From contig CAWFOB010000001.1 of the NCBI GenBank assembly GCA_963817375.1, forward strand, positions 62,001 through 126,000: a stretch of 64,000 nt of DNA, read 5' to 3'. Position 1 is the stretch's first letter. Every line of letters starts with the position of its first letter. Below are positions 56,411 to 64,000 of this stretch, piece by piece. The notes under the pieces were generated by a model, which saw only the letters and a program-made list of their open reading frames with translations, had not been told where the DNA came from and did not search any database. This DNA is from JACVRM01 sp963817375. Lineage in GTDB: Bacteria; Actinomycetota; Thermoleophilia; Gaiellales; Gaiellaceae. Both the position numbers and the translations under genes were made by a program.

Positions 56411-56848
56411 TCACGAGCCGAGGATGTTGAGACCGGGATGAGCGCCACGATCACCAGCGCGACCGCCCGCTTGAGCGCACGCCCGTAGCCGAGCCGCCCG
56501 CCCTCCTCGGCACGGACGGCGATGCCGAGCAGACGCTTGCCCGGCGTCTGGCCGCTCGGGCTGCCGTGGAAGTACGTCAGGTAGGTCGGCACGACGCCGA
56601 CGACCGCGTACAGGCCGACGAGCGCGCCGGGTGCCGCCGGGAGCATCACGGCGACCAGGCACGTGAAGACGATGAGCACCCACATGAGCGTCACGTCGAC
56701 GGCCCGATGCGAGCGCCCGGCGGCCGAAGCCCGAGGGCTCGGGCTCGTCTTCGGGCACGAAGCCCAGCAGTGAAACCGGGGACGGCGATTCCCATTGGGC
56801 GCGAACCTGGCCCCTGTTATCGGCGGCGACGCAGCCGGGCTGCGTCAC
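56411..56848 (-). CDS. RDD-family membrane protein, two frameshifts
   Basis: About 140 residues joined. Helices in TLMWVLIVFTCLVAVMLP, LVGLYAVVGVVPTYLTYF, then the RDD hallmark SGQTPGKRLLGIAV and a last helix ending VALIPVLNILGS. Shifts near 56700 (N-terminal side) and 56440 (before the last residues). Function of RDD proteins is unclear; some transport or modify envelope components. The 112 bp to the kinase start has no gene. Confidence 0.7.
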   Translation of the reverse strand: MTQPGCVAADNRGQVRAQWESPSPVSLLGFVPEDEPEPSGFGRRALASGRRRDAHVGAHRLHVPGRRDAPGGTRRARRPVRGRRRRADLPDVLPRQPERPDAGQASARHRRPCRGGRAARLRACAQAGGRAGDRGAHPGLNILGS

Positions 56849-56856
56849 TCGTCCGG

Positions 56857-57141
56857 TTACGCCGACATGCGGGCGGCCACGTTGTACTTCTGGACGCCGG
56901 TGCGGGTGCCGGGCGTGTCACCGGCCGGCATGGCGTTCAGCGCCGCGTCGCCCTGGGCGTAGTCGTCCTCGCTGTCGAAGAAGAGGATGACCACCGACTT
57001 CTCCGAGCCCGGGTCGTGCAGCACGACGATCTCCGTGGCCGGCACTCCCGGCGGCCGCTCGCCGCCCGACATCTCCTGCTGCATCTGCTGCATCCGCTCC
57101 GAGTTGACACCGTCGAACGTGACGACGCGCGCGACTGCCAT
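56857..57141 (-). CDS. Small ABM-like (dimeric alpha/beta barrel) protein, unknown
   Basis: 94 residues, ATG preceded by AAGGAGG at 6 nt. MAVARVVTFDGVNSERMQQM, IVVLHDPGSEKSVVILFFDS and an alternating alpha/beta pattern suggest the ferredoxin-like barrel of antibiotic-monooxygenase-type proteins. No catalytic residues recognised. Confidence 0.65.
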   Translation of the reverse strand: MAVARVVTFDGVNSERMQQMQQEMSGGERPPGVPATEIVVLHDPGSEKSVVILFFDSEDDYAQGDAALNAMPAGDTPGTRTGVQKYNVAARMSA

Positions 57142-57174
57142 TGAGGCCTCCTTGTCGAATGCAGTGAGCCTACG

Positions 57175-57729
57175 TCAGTCGACGTGCCTGATCGGCACAC
57201 CGACGCGTGGCTGAAGCTCGTTGACGACCCAGCCGCGGCCCACCTTGTTCAGGCGCACCGAGTAGACCGTCGGCTTGAACTGCTTGCCCGGCTTCGCCGG
57301 GTCGACGAGAATCTGGAGCCAGACCTCGGTTGTCGTCACCGAGTCGACGCCCATGTGCGTGAGCCCGACACCGCCGTCCGCGACCGGGACGGCGATGTTG
57401 CCGGTCAGCCACCGCTTGTAGGTCATGCCCTCCCGCACCTCGGGCCCGGCAATGTTCCACGCGCGGTCGAGGTGCTTGCGCGCGAGCGCGGTGAGAATGA
57501 ACTCGCCGGCGACGCGGCGTGCATCGGGCGGCAGCCTCTTCAGCTTCTTCTCCTGCGTCGCGATGCGTTGCCGCGGCGAGTCCGCCGGAGGCCCGATCGT
57601 CGTAGAGCCGCCGTGATTCGGAAGGACGACGACGAGCACGGCGATCGCCCCGGCCACCGCCCCGAGCGCGGCAAGCCAGGTCATCCTGCGGCGGACGCGC
57701 CGCGAACCTGTGACGCCTCCCAACGACAC
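57175..57729 (-). CDS. Single-pass membrane protein with extracytoplasmic NTF2-like domain
   Basis: 184 residues. Short cytoplasmic basic start, one helix (about 17-40), Pro/Ser linker, then helices and strands with DARRVAGEFILTALARKHLDRAW and WVVNELQPRVGVPI. Pattern suggests a cystatin/NTF2-like fold often found in actinobacterial surface proteins. GTG start at 57729. Confidence 0.65.
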   Translation of the reverse strand: MSLGGVTGSRRVRRRMTWLAALGAVAGAIAVLVVVLPNHGGSTTIGPPADSPRQRIATQEKKLKRLPPDARRVAGEFILTALARKHLDRAWNIAGPEVREGMTYKRWLTGNIAVPVADGGVGLTHMGVDSVTTTEVWLQILVDPAKPGKQFKPTVYSVRLNKVGRGWVVNELQPRVGVPIRHVD

Positions 57730-57775
57730 CTGTACGTCTTGAGACGACCGAAGGGCGCGCGATGTTGTGCGTCGT

Positions 57776-57781
57776 TACGCT
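57776..57781 (+). promoter_or_regulatory. -10 element TACGCT, leaderless methyltransferase
   Basis: Six bases separate the hexamer from the GTG at 57788. Confidence 0.35.
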
Positions 57782-57787
57782 CGCGCC

Positions 57788-58518
57788 GTGCCCGAGAACC
57801 ACTTCGGCGAGGCCGTCGCAGCACGCTACGACGCGTCCGCGGCCGACCTGTTCGACCCGGCCGTCGTCGATCCGGTGGTCGACTTCCTCGCCGAGCTGGC
57901 CGGCGACGGCGCCGCGCTCGAGCTCGGCATCGGCACGGGGCGGATCGCGCTGCCGCTCGCGGCCCGCGGCGTGCCGGTGCACGGCATCGACCTCTCGGAC
58001 GCGATGGTCGCGCGACTGCGGGCCAAGCCGGGCGCGGAGGCCGATCGGCGTCACGGTCGGCGACTTCGCGACGACACGCGTCGACGGGACATTCACGGTC
58101 GCGTACGTCGTCTTCAACACGATCGGGAACCTGACGACGCAGGACGAGCAGGTCGCGTGCTTCGAGAACGTGGCAGCGCACCTCGAGCCGGGCGGGTGCT
58201 TCGTCGTCGAGATCGGCGTGCCCCAAGCTTCAGCGGCTGCCGCCCGGCGAGACGGTGCGGCCGTTCGACGTCACCGATGACCATCTCGGCTTCGACGAGT
58301 TCGATGTGGTGCGGCAGGGGCTGGTCTCCCACCACTTCTGGCGCGAGGACGGTGCCTGGCACCGCCTCTCGATGCCGTTCCGCTACGTCTGGCCCGCCGA
58401 GCTCGACCTGATGGCGCGCATCGCCGGCATGCGGCTCCGCGAGCGCTGGGCCGGCTGGAAGCGCGAGCCGTTCACGGCGGACAGCACCGGGCACGTGTCC
58501 GTCTGGGAACGGCGCTGA
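57788..58518 (+). CDS. SAM-dependent class I methyltransferase, two frameshifts
   Basis: About 243 residues joined. NHFGEAVAARYDASA, motif I ALELGIGTGRIALPLA, VHGIDLSDAMVARLR (motif II), VAYVVFNTIGNLTTQDEQV, and a C-terminal part DLMARIAGMRLRERWAGW. Frame changes near 58040 and 58220. Substrate unknown. Confidence 0.78.
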
Positions 58519-58629
58519 CAGCTGCGAGGTGTCGCCGCGGCAGTTCGGCGACTACGAGGCGAAGGCGGCTCCCCGCGTCATCCCGGTGGTTGCGCTTCGT
58601 CGACGTTGAGCTGAGCGCCGATCCGAAGA

Positions 58630-58860
58630 TCAGGCGTCGTCGGCGGAGTCGCCCGGCGTGGGCAGGCGAAGCCAGCTCGGGTACTTGTCGGGATGGCGGC
58701 GACGATCCTGGTTGAACTCGCTCGCCGACCTGAAGCCCTCGTTGACGACGCGCTCGAGCGCGATGCTCGCCGTCGGGTGATCGCGCAGGTGCTGCTTCCC
58801 CTCCTCGGAGAGGAGGATCTCTGAGGCCGGGTCGGGCCGTTCGTAGAGGTTGCTGCTCAC
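58630..58860 (-). CDS. Small soluble protein, unknown
   Basis: 76 residues from a GTG at 58860 with TACCGT (58867-58872) 6 nt upstream. Charged and helical (ILLSEEGKQHLRDHP, FNQDRRRHPDKYPSWLRLP). No family recognised. The 111 bp between it and the methyltransferase end shows no gene. Confidence 0.55.
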   Translation of the reverse strand: MSSNLYERPDPASEILLSEEGKQHLRDHPTASIALERVVNEGFRSASEFNQDRRRHPDKYPSWLRLPTPGDSADDA

Positions 58861-58895
58861 ACCGAAACGGTAGCGCGCGAGGCCGCCGGCGATGG

Positions 58896-61598
58896 CTACG
58901 GCTTCCCTGCCAGCGCCGACCGCAGCTCCCGCCGGGACGTGATCCCGAGCTTGGGATAGACCTTGCGCAGGTGCCACTCGACCGTGCGCGGGCTGATGTA
59001 GAGCTGCGCACCGATCTCGGGGTTCGTATGGCCCTCGGCCGCGAGGCGCGCGATCTGCGCCTCCTGCGCGGTGAGCTCGCCGCGTGCGTCGTCGGTCCGC
59101 TTGCGCGCCGTCTCCCCCGTCGCCAGCAGCTCGCGCCGCGCGCGCTCGCCGAACGCGAACGCGCCCATCGAGTCGAAGAGCTCGTGCGCCGTTCGCAGCT
59201 GGTCGCGGGCATCCACGCGCCGGTTCTCGCGGCGAAGCCACTCGCCGTACACGAGGTGCGCGCGCGCCAGCTCCGGGCGAACGCGGGTCCGGCCGACCCG
59301 CTCGATCGCCTCCTCGTACAGGCGCTCCGCCTCCTCGCCCTCGCTGAGCAGGGCTCGCAGGCGCGCCTCGAGGCCGAGCGACCAGTCGTTGTCGCCAAGG
59401 CGCGTCCGCTCCGCGAGCAGATCGAACGCGCCGTGCGCACGTTGCCGGTCCCCGCTTCGAGCGGCGGCCTCGACCAGCTCGGCCAGCGCGCGCCCGTGCG
59501 CCTTCAGGGGATGCTGCTCGCACGAGCGCTCCGCCGCCAGGACGGCGTCCTCGTAGCGGCCGAGGCCGTTGAAGAGGATCGCGCGCGCGAGCTCCGTGTA
59601 GACGCGCGCGCCGCCTCGGCCGGCGGCGCGCAGTTCGCTGAGCTCGATCTGCTCGAGGGCGCGGGTCTCGTCCTCCTGCCAGGCGTGCAGCCGCGGCCAG
59701 GCCTCGATCGACTCCGCGCTCCCGGTCGCCTCGCTGACCATGTCAGCCTCCTCGAGCGTCGCGGCCGCCGCCGTGAACTCGCCGGCGGCGATCTGCGCCT
59801 CGGCGAGGTTCTCGAGCGCCACCGGGAGCGTGCCGAGAGCCCCCGCACCGCGCGTCAGGGTCACGTTGCGCTCGGCGATCGCGTACCAGCTCTCGAAGTC
59901 CCAGAGCGAGGTGGCGATCCCGACGGCGAAATGGAGCGCCTGGATCTCGTGCTCGCTCGTGAGCCGATCGTCGCGGAAGGCGACCATGGCGGCGCGCAGC
60001 AGGTCGGTTCCCGCTGGGTAGCCGTCGTTCAGCAGCCGGCCCCAGCCGCGGAGCAGCAGCTCGGCCGGGTGGGACGAGCCCGTCAGCGGTGCCTCCTCCA
60101 GCGCCTGCGCCACGACCGGGATGGCGTCGGGATCACCCACGCCGTACGCCACCGTCAGCACCTCGAGCGCCGTCTCCTGCGCGAGCTCGGTGTCGAGCGG
60201 GCCGAGACGCCGCGCCGCTTCCAGCAGCGCGAGCAGCGACGGCGTGTCGCGCTGCCGCGCGACGTTGATGCGTGCGCGGACGCGCGCCGCGCGCGCGGCC
60301 TGCAGCTCGTCGAGCGGCCCGGCATCGGCGAAGCCCAGAAGGGTCAGCGCGTCGTCGAAGGCGCCGGCCTCCTGCTTCAGCTCGGCGGCGCGCAGCCGGC
60401 GCTCGGCCCGGCGCGCCGGGTCCGGCGTCAGCGCGGAGGCCTGCTCCAGGAACGCAGCGGCGGCGGCGAGCCCGCCGCGCGCCTGTGCACGCTCGGCCGT
60501 GCGCTCGAGCTCAGCCGCGACGTCCTCGTCCGGCGCTGCCGTCGCCTGCGCCCGGTGCCAGGCACGGCGATCGGGCTCGAGATCCGGGTCGGTCGCGTCG
60601 GCGATCGCCGCATGCGTCAGACGTCGCTCCTGAGGCGTCGCGGAGCGGTAGACGGCCGAGCGGACGAGCGGGTGACGGAACGTCAGCCGCTCTCTGAGCT
60701 CGAGCAGGCCGGCCTCCTCGGCCGCGTCCGCCGCGTCACGCGGGATGCCGAGCTGGTCGGCGGCGCGGAAGAGCAGCATCGAGTCGCCGACCGGGTCGGC
60801 CGCGGCGACCAGCATCAGCCGCCTCGTCTCGTCCGGCAACGGTGCGATGCGTCGGCGAAAGCTCTCCTCGATGCGTCCGGAGAGCGGCACCCCGCTGTGC
60901 AGTGCGAGGCCGCTCGCCTCCTCGGCGGGCGTCAGCGTCCAGGGCAGCTCGAGCAGGGCCAGCGGATTCCCGCGCGTCTCGGCCAGGAACCGCTCGCGCA
61001 CCTGGTGGTCGAAGCGGCCGACCAGCACGGCGTCGAGGAGCTTCCTGGCGTCGGCATCGGGGAGGCCTGACAGCCGGAGCTCCGGGACGCCGTCGAGCTC
61101 CTCGGTCGACTCGCGCGCCGTCAGCAGGAGCGCGACCGAGTCGGCGCCGAGGCGGCGCGCGACGAACGCGAGCGCCTGGCGCGACGCCGCGCCGAGCCAC
61201 TGCGCATCGTCCACCACGACGAGCAGCGGCTGTTCCTCTGCCGCCGCCGAGAGCAGGCTCAGCGCGGCCAGGCCGACGAGGAAGCGGTCCGGGGTCTCGC
61301 CGGCGCTGAGGCCGAAGGCGACCGCCATCGCGTCGCGCTGCGGCTCGGGGAGCGAGCCGAGGCCGTCCATGAGCGGAGCGCACACCTGCTGGAGCCCGGC
61401 GTACGGAAGCTCGATTTCGCCCTCCACCCCGCCCGCTCGCACGAGGCGGAACCCCTCCGCGGCCTGTACGGCGTAGGCGAGCAGCGTCGACTTCCCGAGG
61501 CCTGGCTCGCCGCGAATCAGCAGTGCGCCACTCGCGCCCCTGCGGACGCCGTCCAGCAGATCGTCGATCGCGGCACACTCATCACCGCGGCCCAGCAT
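58896..61598 (-). CDS. LAL-type LuxR-family transcriptional regulator
   Basis: About 900 residues. N-terminal AAA/STAND ATPase: MLGRGDECAAIDDLL, Walker A RGEPGLGKST, Walker B LLVVVDDAQWLG. A long TPR-like helical middle (about 350-830) is followed by a C-terminal LuxR helix-turn-helix (LTAQEAQIARLAAEGHTNPE, YISPRTVEWHLRKVY). Ligand unknown; LALs often control sugar or secondary metabolism. The frame stays open to a TTG at 61700, but the family usually begins near the chosen ATG. Only 35 bp from the next small gene. Confidence 0.9.
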   Translation of the reverse strand: MLGRGDECAAIDDLLDGVRRGASGALLIRGEPGLGKSTLLAYAVQAAEGFRLVRAGGVEGEIELPYAGLQQVCAPLMDGLGSLPEPQRDAMAVAFGLSAGETPDRFLVGLAALSLLSAAAEEQPLLVVVDDAQWLGAASRQALAFVARRLGADSVALLLTARESTEELDGVPELRLSGLPDADARKLLDAVLVGRFDHQVRERFLAETRGNPLALLELPWTLTPAEEASGLALHSGVPLSGRIEESFRRRIAPLPDETRRLMLVAAADPVGDSMLLFRAADQLGIPRDAADAAEEAGLLELRERLTFRHPLVRSAVYRSATPQERRLTHAAIADATDPDLEPDRRAWHRAQATAAPDEDVAAELERTAERAQARGGLAAAAAFLEQASALTPDPARRAERRLRAAELKQEAGAFDDALTLLGFADAGPLDELQAARAARVRARINVARQRDTPSLLALLEAARRLGPLDTELAQETALEVLTVAYGVGDPDAIPVVAQALEEAPLTGSSHPAELLLRGWGRLLNDGYPAGTDLLRAAMVAFRDDRLTSEHEIQALHFAVGIATSLWDFESWYAIAERNVTLTRGAGALGTLPVALENLAEAQIAAGEFTAAAATLEEADMVSEATGSAESIEAWPRLHAWQEDETRALEQIELSELRAAGRGGARVYTELARAILFNGLGRYEDAVLAAERSCEQHPLKAHGRALAELVEAAARSGDRQRAHGAFDLLAERTRLGDNDWSLGLEARLRALLSEGEEAERLYEEAIERVGRTRVRPELARAHLVYGEWLRRENRRVDARDQLRTAHELFDSMGAFAFGERARRELLATGETARKRTDDARGELTAQEAQIARLAAEGHTNPEIGAQLYISPRTVEWHLRKVYPKLGITSRRELRSALAGKP

Positions 61599-61737
61599 CG
61601 CCGGTTGCCAGCCGGCGGCCGGGGTGTCCGAGTACGCCTGCCCGGGTAGCCGGCCCTCGCGCGTCGTCCTCTCCCTTCCGTCGCGTCGAGGGTGGCACAA
61701 ACGTCGTCAGGCGCGCAAACGATTCTTCACCAGTTGG

Positions 61738-62703
61738 TTACCCGAACGTGAAGCAGTAGGCGGCGATCCCTCCTTCCTCGAACTCGATCTCGAATGTGCG
61801 CTCGCTGACGCGATTGGTGGCCCGCACCAGCTGGTACATGCGCGGCTCGCCCACCGTCCCGGCGCCGCGCTCGTCGCACTCGACCCCGTGCGACCCGCCC
61901 GGCTCGCCGCCGTCGATGGTGACGCGAAAGCCGACCCGCCTACCCGGTTCCAGCGAACCCACGATCAGGTTCACGTCGCGAGCGTGGAAGCGGAACGCGA
62001 TCCGCCCGCCGGCCTCGTCGAGGTCGACCCGGCCCGGCCGCATCGTCCACTTCCCGGCCAGCGCCCACTGGTTCAGCCTGAGCTGCTCGGGCAGCTCGTA
62101 CGCGCGCCCGCGGTCAAGCGCCCCGCCGCCCGGCGATGCGAGGCTCTCCGCCTGCTCGTAGCCGAGATAGGACTCGGGCGACCGCACGTCCTCCCACACG
62201 GCGGACACCTCGTCGCCCTTCGGCTCGGCCGACACCAGGTCCTCGTCGACGCCGAGAAGCTCCTGGATGGCCCGTTCGATGTCGTCGTAGCGGCCCTCGC
62301 CGAAGTGGCTGAAACGGATCTCACCGTCGCCGTCGGCGAGGTAGAGCGCGGGCCAGTAGTGGTTGTCGAAGGCCCGCCAGACGCCGTAGTCGCTGTCTAC
62401 GGCGACCGGGTACTCGATACCACGGCGGGCGAGCTCCGGGCGGATGTACTCGAGCTCGCGCTCGAACGGGAACTCCGGCGTGTGGACGCCGACGACCGTG
62501 AAGCCCCGGCCGCCGTAGCGCTCCTGCCACGCCCGGATGTACGGGACCGTCCTGAGCCAGTTGATGCAGGTGTAGGTACAGAAGTCGAAGGCGACGACCT
62601 GCCCCCGGAGCCCCTCGGGTGTGAGGGGCTCCGAGTTCAACCAGGATGTCGCGCCCGCGAGCGATGGGACGGAGCCCTGGCTGACGCGCCCGAACACGGT
62701 CAT
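61738..62703 (-). CDS. Redoxin with DipZ-type C-terminal domain
   Basis: 321 residues. Thioredoxin-like domain (about 10-150) with FDFCTYTCINWLRT, where the Cys pair is C-x3-C rather than C-x2-C, and GVHTPEFPFE; then a carbohydrate-binding-module-like C-terminal domain (about 170-321, LNQWALAGKWTM, GGRIAFRFHARDVNLI) as in the DipZ protein of mycobacteria, but without DipZ's membrane part and without an N-terminal signal. Overlaps the hydrolase by 4 bp. Confidence 0.85.
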   Translation of the reverse strand: MTVFGRVSQGSVPSLAGATSWLNSEPLTPEGLRGQVVAFDFCTYTCINWLRTVPYIRAWQERYGGRGFTVVGVHTPEFPFERELEYIRPELARRGIEYPVAVDSDYGVWRAFDNHYWPALYLADGDGEIRFSHFGEGRYDDIERAIQELLGVDEDLVSAEPKGDEVSAVWEDVRSPESYLGYEQAESLASPGGGALDRGRAYELPEQLRLNQWALAGKWTMRPGRVDLDEAGGRIAFRFHARDVNLIVGSLEPGRRVGFRVTIDGGEPGGSHGVECDERGAGTVGEPRMYQLVRATNRVSERTFEIEFEEGGIAAYCFTFG

Positions 62704-63443
62704 CGGGCGCCTGCCAGCGCTTCCGACCCGACCCTGGCCAGCGCTTCCACGATCACGTCCGTCACGGCCTGGGGCTGCGAGATCATGATCACGTGCGAGC
62801 CCTCGACCTCCGTGATGGTCGCGCCGGCGCGCTCCGCCATCGAGCGGGCGAGGTCGGCTCCGACCGCCTTGTCGCCCGTGGCGACGACGGCCCAGGACGG
62901 GAACTGCTTCCAGGCCGGCGGGCCGGACGGGTCGCTGAACGCACGCTCGCTGATCGGCCGCTGGCCGGCCGCGATGAGTGCGATGTCGCCGTCCGGGAGA
63001 TCGCGCGCGAACGCCTCGCGGACCTTGTCCGGTGCGATGGAGAACTCGGTCGCGGTTCCCCCGTCCCCGGTCGGGTACTGGCGCGGGACGAGCGCCGAGT
63101 TCAGGACGCTGTCCTTGGAGTCCTCCGCCGCTTGCCCGAGGAGCTCACCCTCGTCGGGGGCGAAGGCGGCCACGTAGACGAGGCCGACGACGTTCGGGAG
63201 CCCCGTCGCGGCGTTCGTGATCACTGCACCGCCGTATGAGTGGCCCACGACGAGGATCGGGCCGTCGATCTGCTGAAGCACGCTCTTGACGTACGCGGAG
63301 TCGATCGCAATGCCGCGCAGCGGATTCGGAGGTGCCGTCACCCTGAGGCCTTTCGCCTCGAGCAGCGGGATCACCCCGTTCCAGCTCGAGGCGTCCGCAA
63401 AGGCGCCGTGGACGAGGACGACGGTCGGGGTTGTATCGGACAT
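62700..63443 (-). CDS. Alpha/beta hydrolase (esterase/salicylate-esterase-like)
   Basis: 247 residues. VVLVHGAFADASSW (oxyanion HG), nucleophile GHSYGGAV (about 70), catalytic His in VEGSHVIMISQP. A common actinobacterial stress-linked hydrolase of unknown substrate. Shine-Dalgarno AGGAGG upstream. Forms a probable operon with the redoxin and the epoxide hydrolase. Confidence 0.88.
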   Translation of the reverse strand: MSDTTPTVVLVHGAFADASSWNGVIPLLEAKGLRVTAPPNPLRGIAIDSAYVKSVLQQIDGPILVVGHSYGGAVITNAATGLPNVVGLVYVAAFAPDEGELLGQAAEDSKDSVLNSALVPRQYPTGDGGTATEFSIAPDKVREAFARDLPDGDIALIAAGQRPISERAFSDPSGPPAWKQFPSWAVVATGDKAVGADLARSMAERAGATITEVEGSHVIMISQPQAVTDVIVEALARVGSEALAGAR

Positions 63444-63454
63444 GGTTCCTCCTC

Positions 63455-64000
63455 TCAGCGCAGCGGCCGGAAGGCCCTGCGCAATTCGTTCGTGAACAGA
63501 TCGGGTTCCTCCCAGGCGGCGAAGTGCCCACCCCTGGCGGCCTCGTTGAAGTAGGCGAGGCTCGGGTAGGTCTGTTCTACCCAGCTGCGTGGCGCGCGGA
63601 AGATCTCGCCGGGGAAGGTGGTGAAGCCGACCGGGACCGAGACCGGCGAAGGCGTCGTGCCGGCGGCGAGCGCCGCGGCCCTGCCTCCCTCCCAGTACGA
63701 CCGGGCCGCGGAGGCGCCCGTGCCGGTCAGCCAGTACAGCGTGACATTGTCCAGGATGTGATCGCGTGTGAGACCGCCCGACGGCTGACCGTCGACGAAC
63801 GCGCGGGCGATCTTGTCGTAGCTGTCCGTGTCGTGGTCGAGCATCCAGGCCGCGAGGGCGAGGGGTGAGTCGAGCAGCGCGTAGCCGATCGTCTGCGGGC
63901 GTGTGGACTGCTCGAGGAAGTAGCCGAAGCCGCTCGTCCTGAATGTGGTGACGGCGTCGAGAGCCGCACGTTCCTCGTCGGACCGCGCGGGGAGGCCGTT
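63455..64000 (-). CDS. Epoxide-hydrolase-family protein, C-terminal part (runs off window)
   Basis: The last 181 residues are present. FRTSGFGYFLEQSTRPQTIG, YALLDSPLALAAWMLDHD, NVTLYWLTGTGASAARSYWE and AYFNEAARGGHFAAWEEPD (catalytic His) are typical of the long epoxide-hydrolase N-family fold. Nucleophile Asp lies outside the window. Confidence 0.88.
   Translation of the reverse strand, partial: NGLPARSDEERAALDAVTTFRTSGFGYFLEQSTRPQTIGYALLDSPLALAAWMLDHDTDSYDKIARAFVDGQPSGGLTRDHILDNVTLYWLTGTGASAARSYWEGGRAAALAAGTTPSPVSVPVGFTTFPGEIFRAPRSWVEQTYPSLAYFNEAARGGHFAAWEEPDLFTNELRRAFRPLR

Overview
The window is very G+C-rich actinobacterial chromosome. The best fit is the Thermoleophilia (Gaiellales/Solirubrobacterales-like), although no rRNA or species marker is present, so this is inference. 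Support comes from an actinobacterial integration host factor (mIHF) in the actinobacterial order pyr genes-mihF-gmk-rpoZ-coaBC, a minimal translation-factor operon, PyrR-type control of pyrimidine synthesis, and many start codons that sit 6-7 nt after a -10 hexamer, a leaderless-mRNA signature. No rRNA, CRISPR array, prophage or transposase was found. The only RNA gene seen is tRNA-Arg(CCG).

Layout. 0-3.4 kb: partial M16 peptidase, divergent ABC exporter, PPK2 polyphosphate kinase. 3.6-8.5 kb: rpsO-pnp with an intergenic hairpin, a gamma-glutamyltransferase-like enzyme and a VOC protein. 8.6-16.6 kb: rimP-nusA-rnpM-infB and DUF503-rbfA-nrnA-truB-ribF, two translation/RNA-processing blocks separated by one opposite-strand membrane gene. 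16.7-24.4 kb: unknown protein, dtd, small genes, nucleotidyltransferase, TgpA-like transglutaminase, DUF58, MoxR, coaBC. 24.5-34.3 kb: rpoZ, gmk, mihF and the whole pyrR-pyrB-pyrC-carA-carB-pyrK-pyrD run. 34.3-41.2 kb: S9 peptidase, MFS, secreted protein, DUF2007, RNase Z, HD-GYP, and an SOS-controlled LysM protein. 41.2-50.4 kb: secreted glycosidase, DgcN/DgcA pair, tRNA-Arg, class V aminotransferase, cell-surface beta-helix and propeller proteins. 50.5-64 kb: CorA, HIT protein, long coiled-coil protein, PAS/GAF histidine kinase, RDD protein, methyltransferase, LAL/LuxR regulator, DipZ-like redoxin, alpha/beta hydrolase and a partial epoxide hydrolase.

How it works together. Most minus-strand genes overlap by 4-20 bp (ATGA, GTGA, ATGACTGA, TTGA), so translation is coupled in long operons. 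Three control regions can be read directly. (1) A U-tailed hairpin ends 12 nt before the rimP start codon, so rimP-nusA-infB transcripts must read through it. (2) A PyrR-binding-loop match and a 14-codon leader ORF precede pyrR. (3) Two perfect LexA boxes flank the -10 of a small LysM/membrane protein resembling the SOS division inhibitors YneA/ChiZ.

Small palindromic elements recur. Three copies of a GGGGCTGTCCCC-type inverted-repeat element lie between genes, two further inverted repeats lie in gaps, and two palindromes sit in frame inside carB and coaBC.

About twenty single-base frameshifts interrupt otherwise intact, even essential, genes (infB, nusA, rbfA) and crowd the 41-58 kb part, while 15.1-41.6 kb is clean. 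I read these as sequence/assembly errors and annotate those genes as single loci. Base positions of short sites were counted by eye and may be off by one or two.
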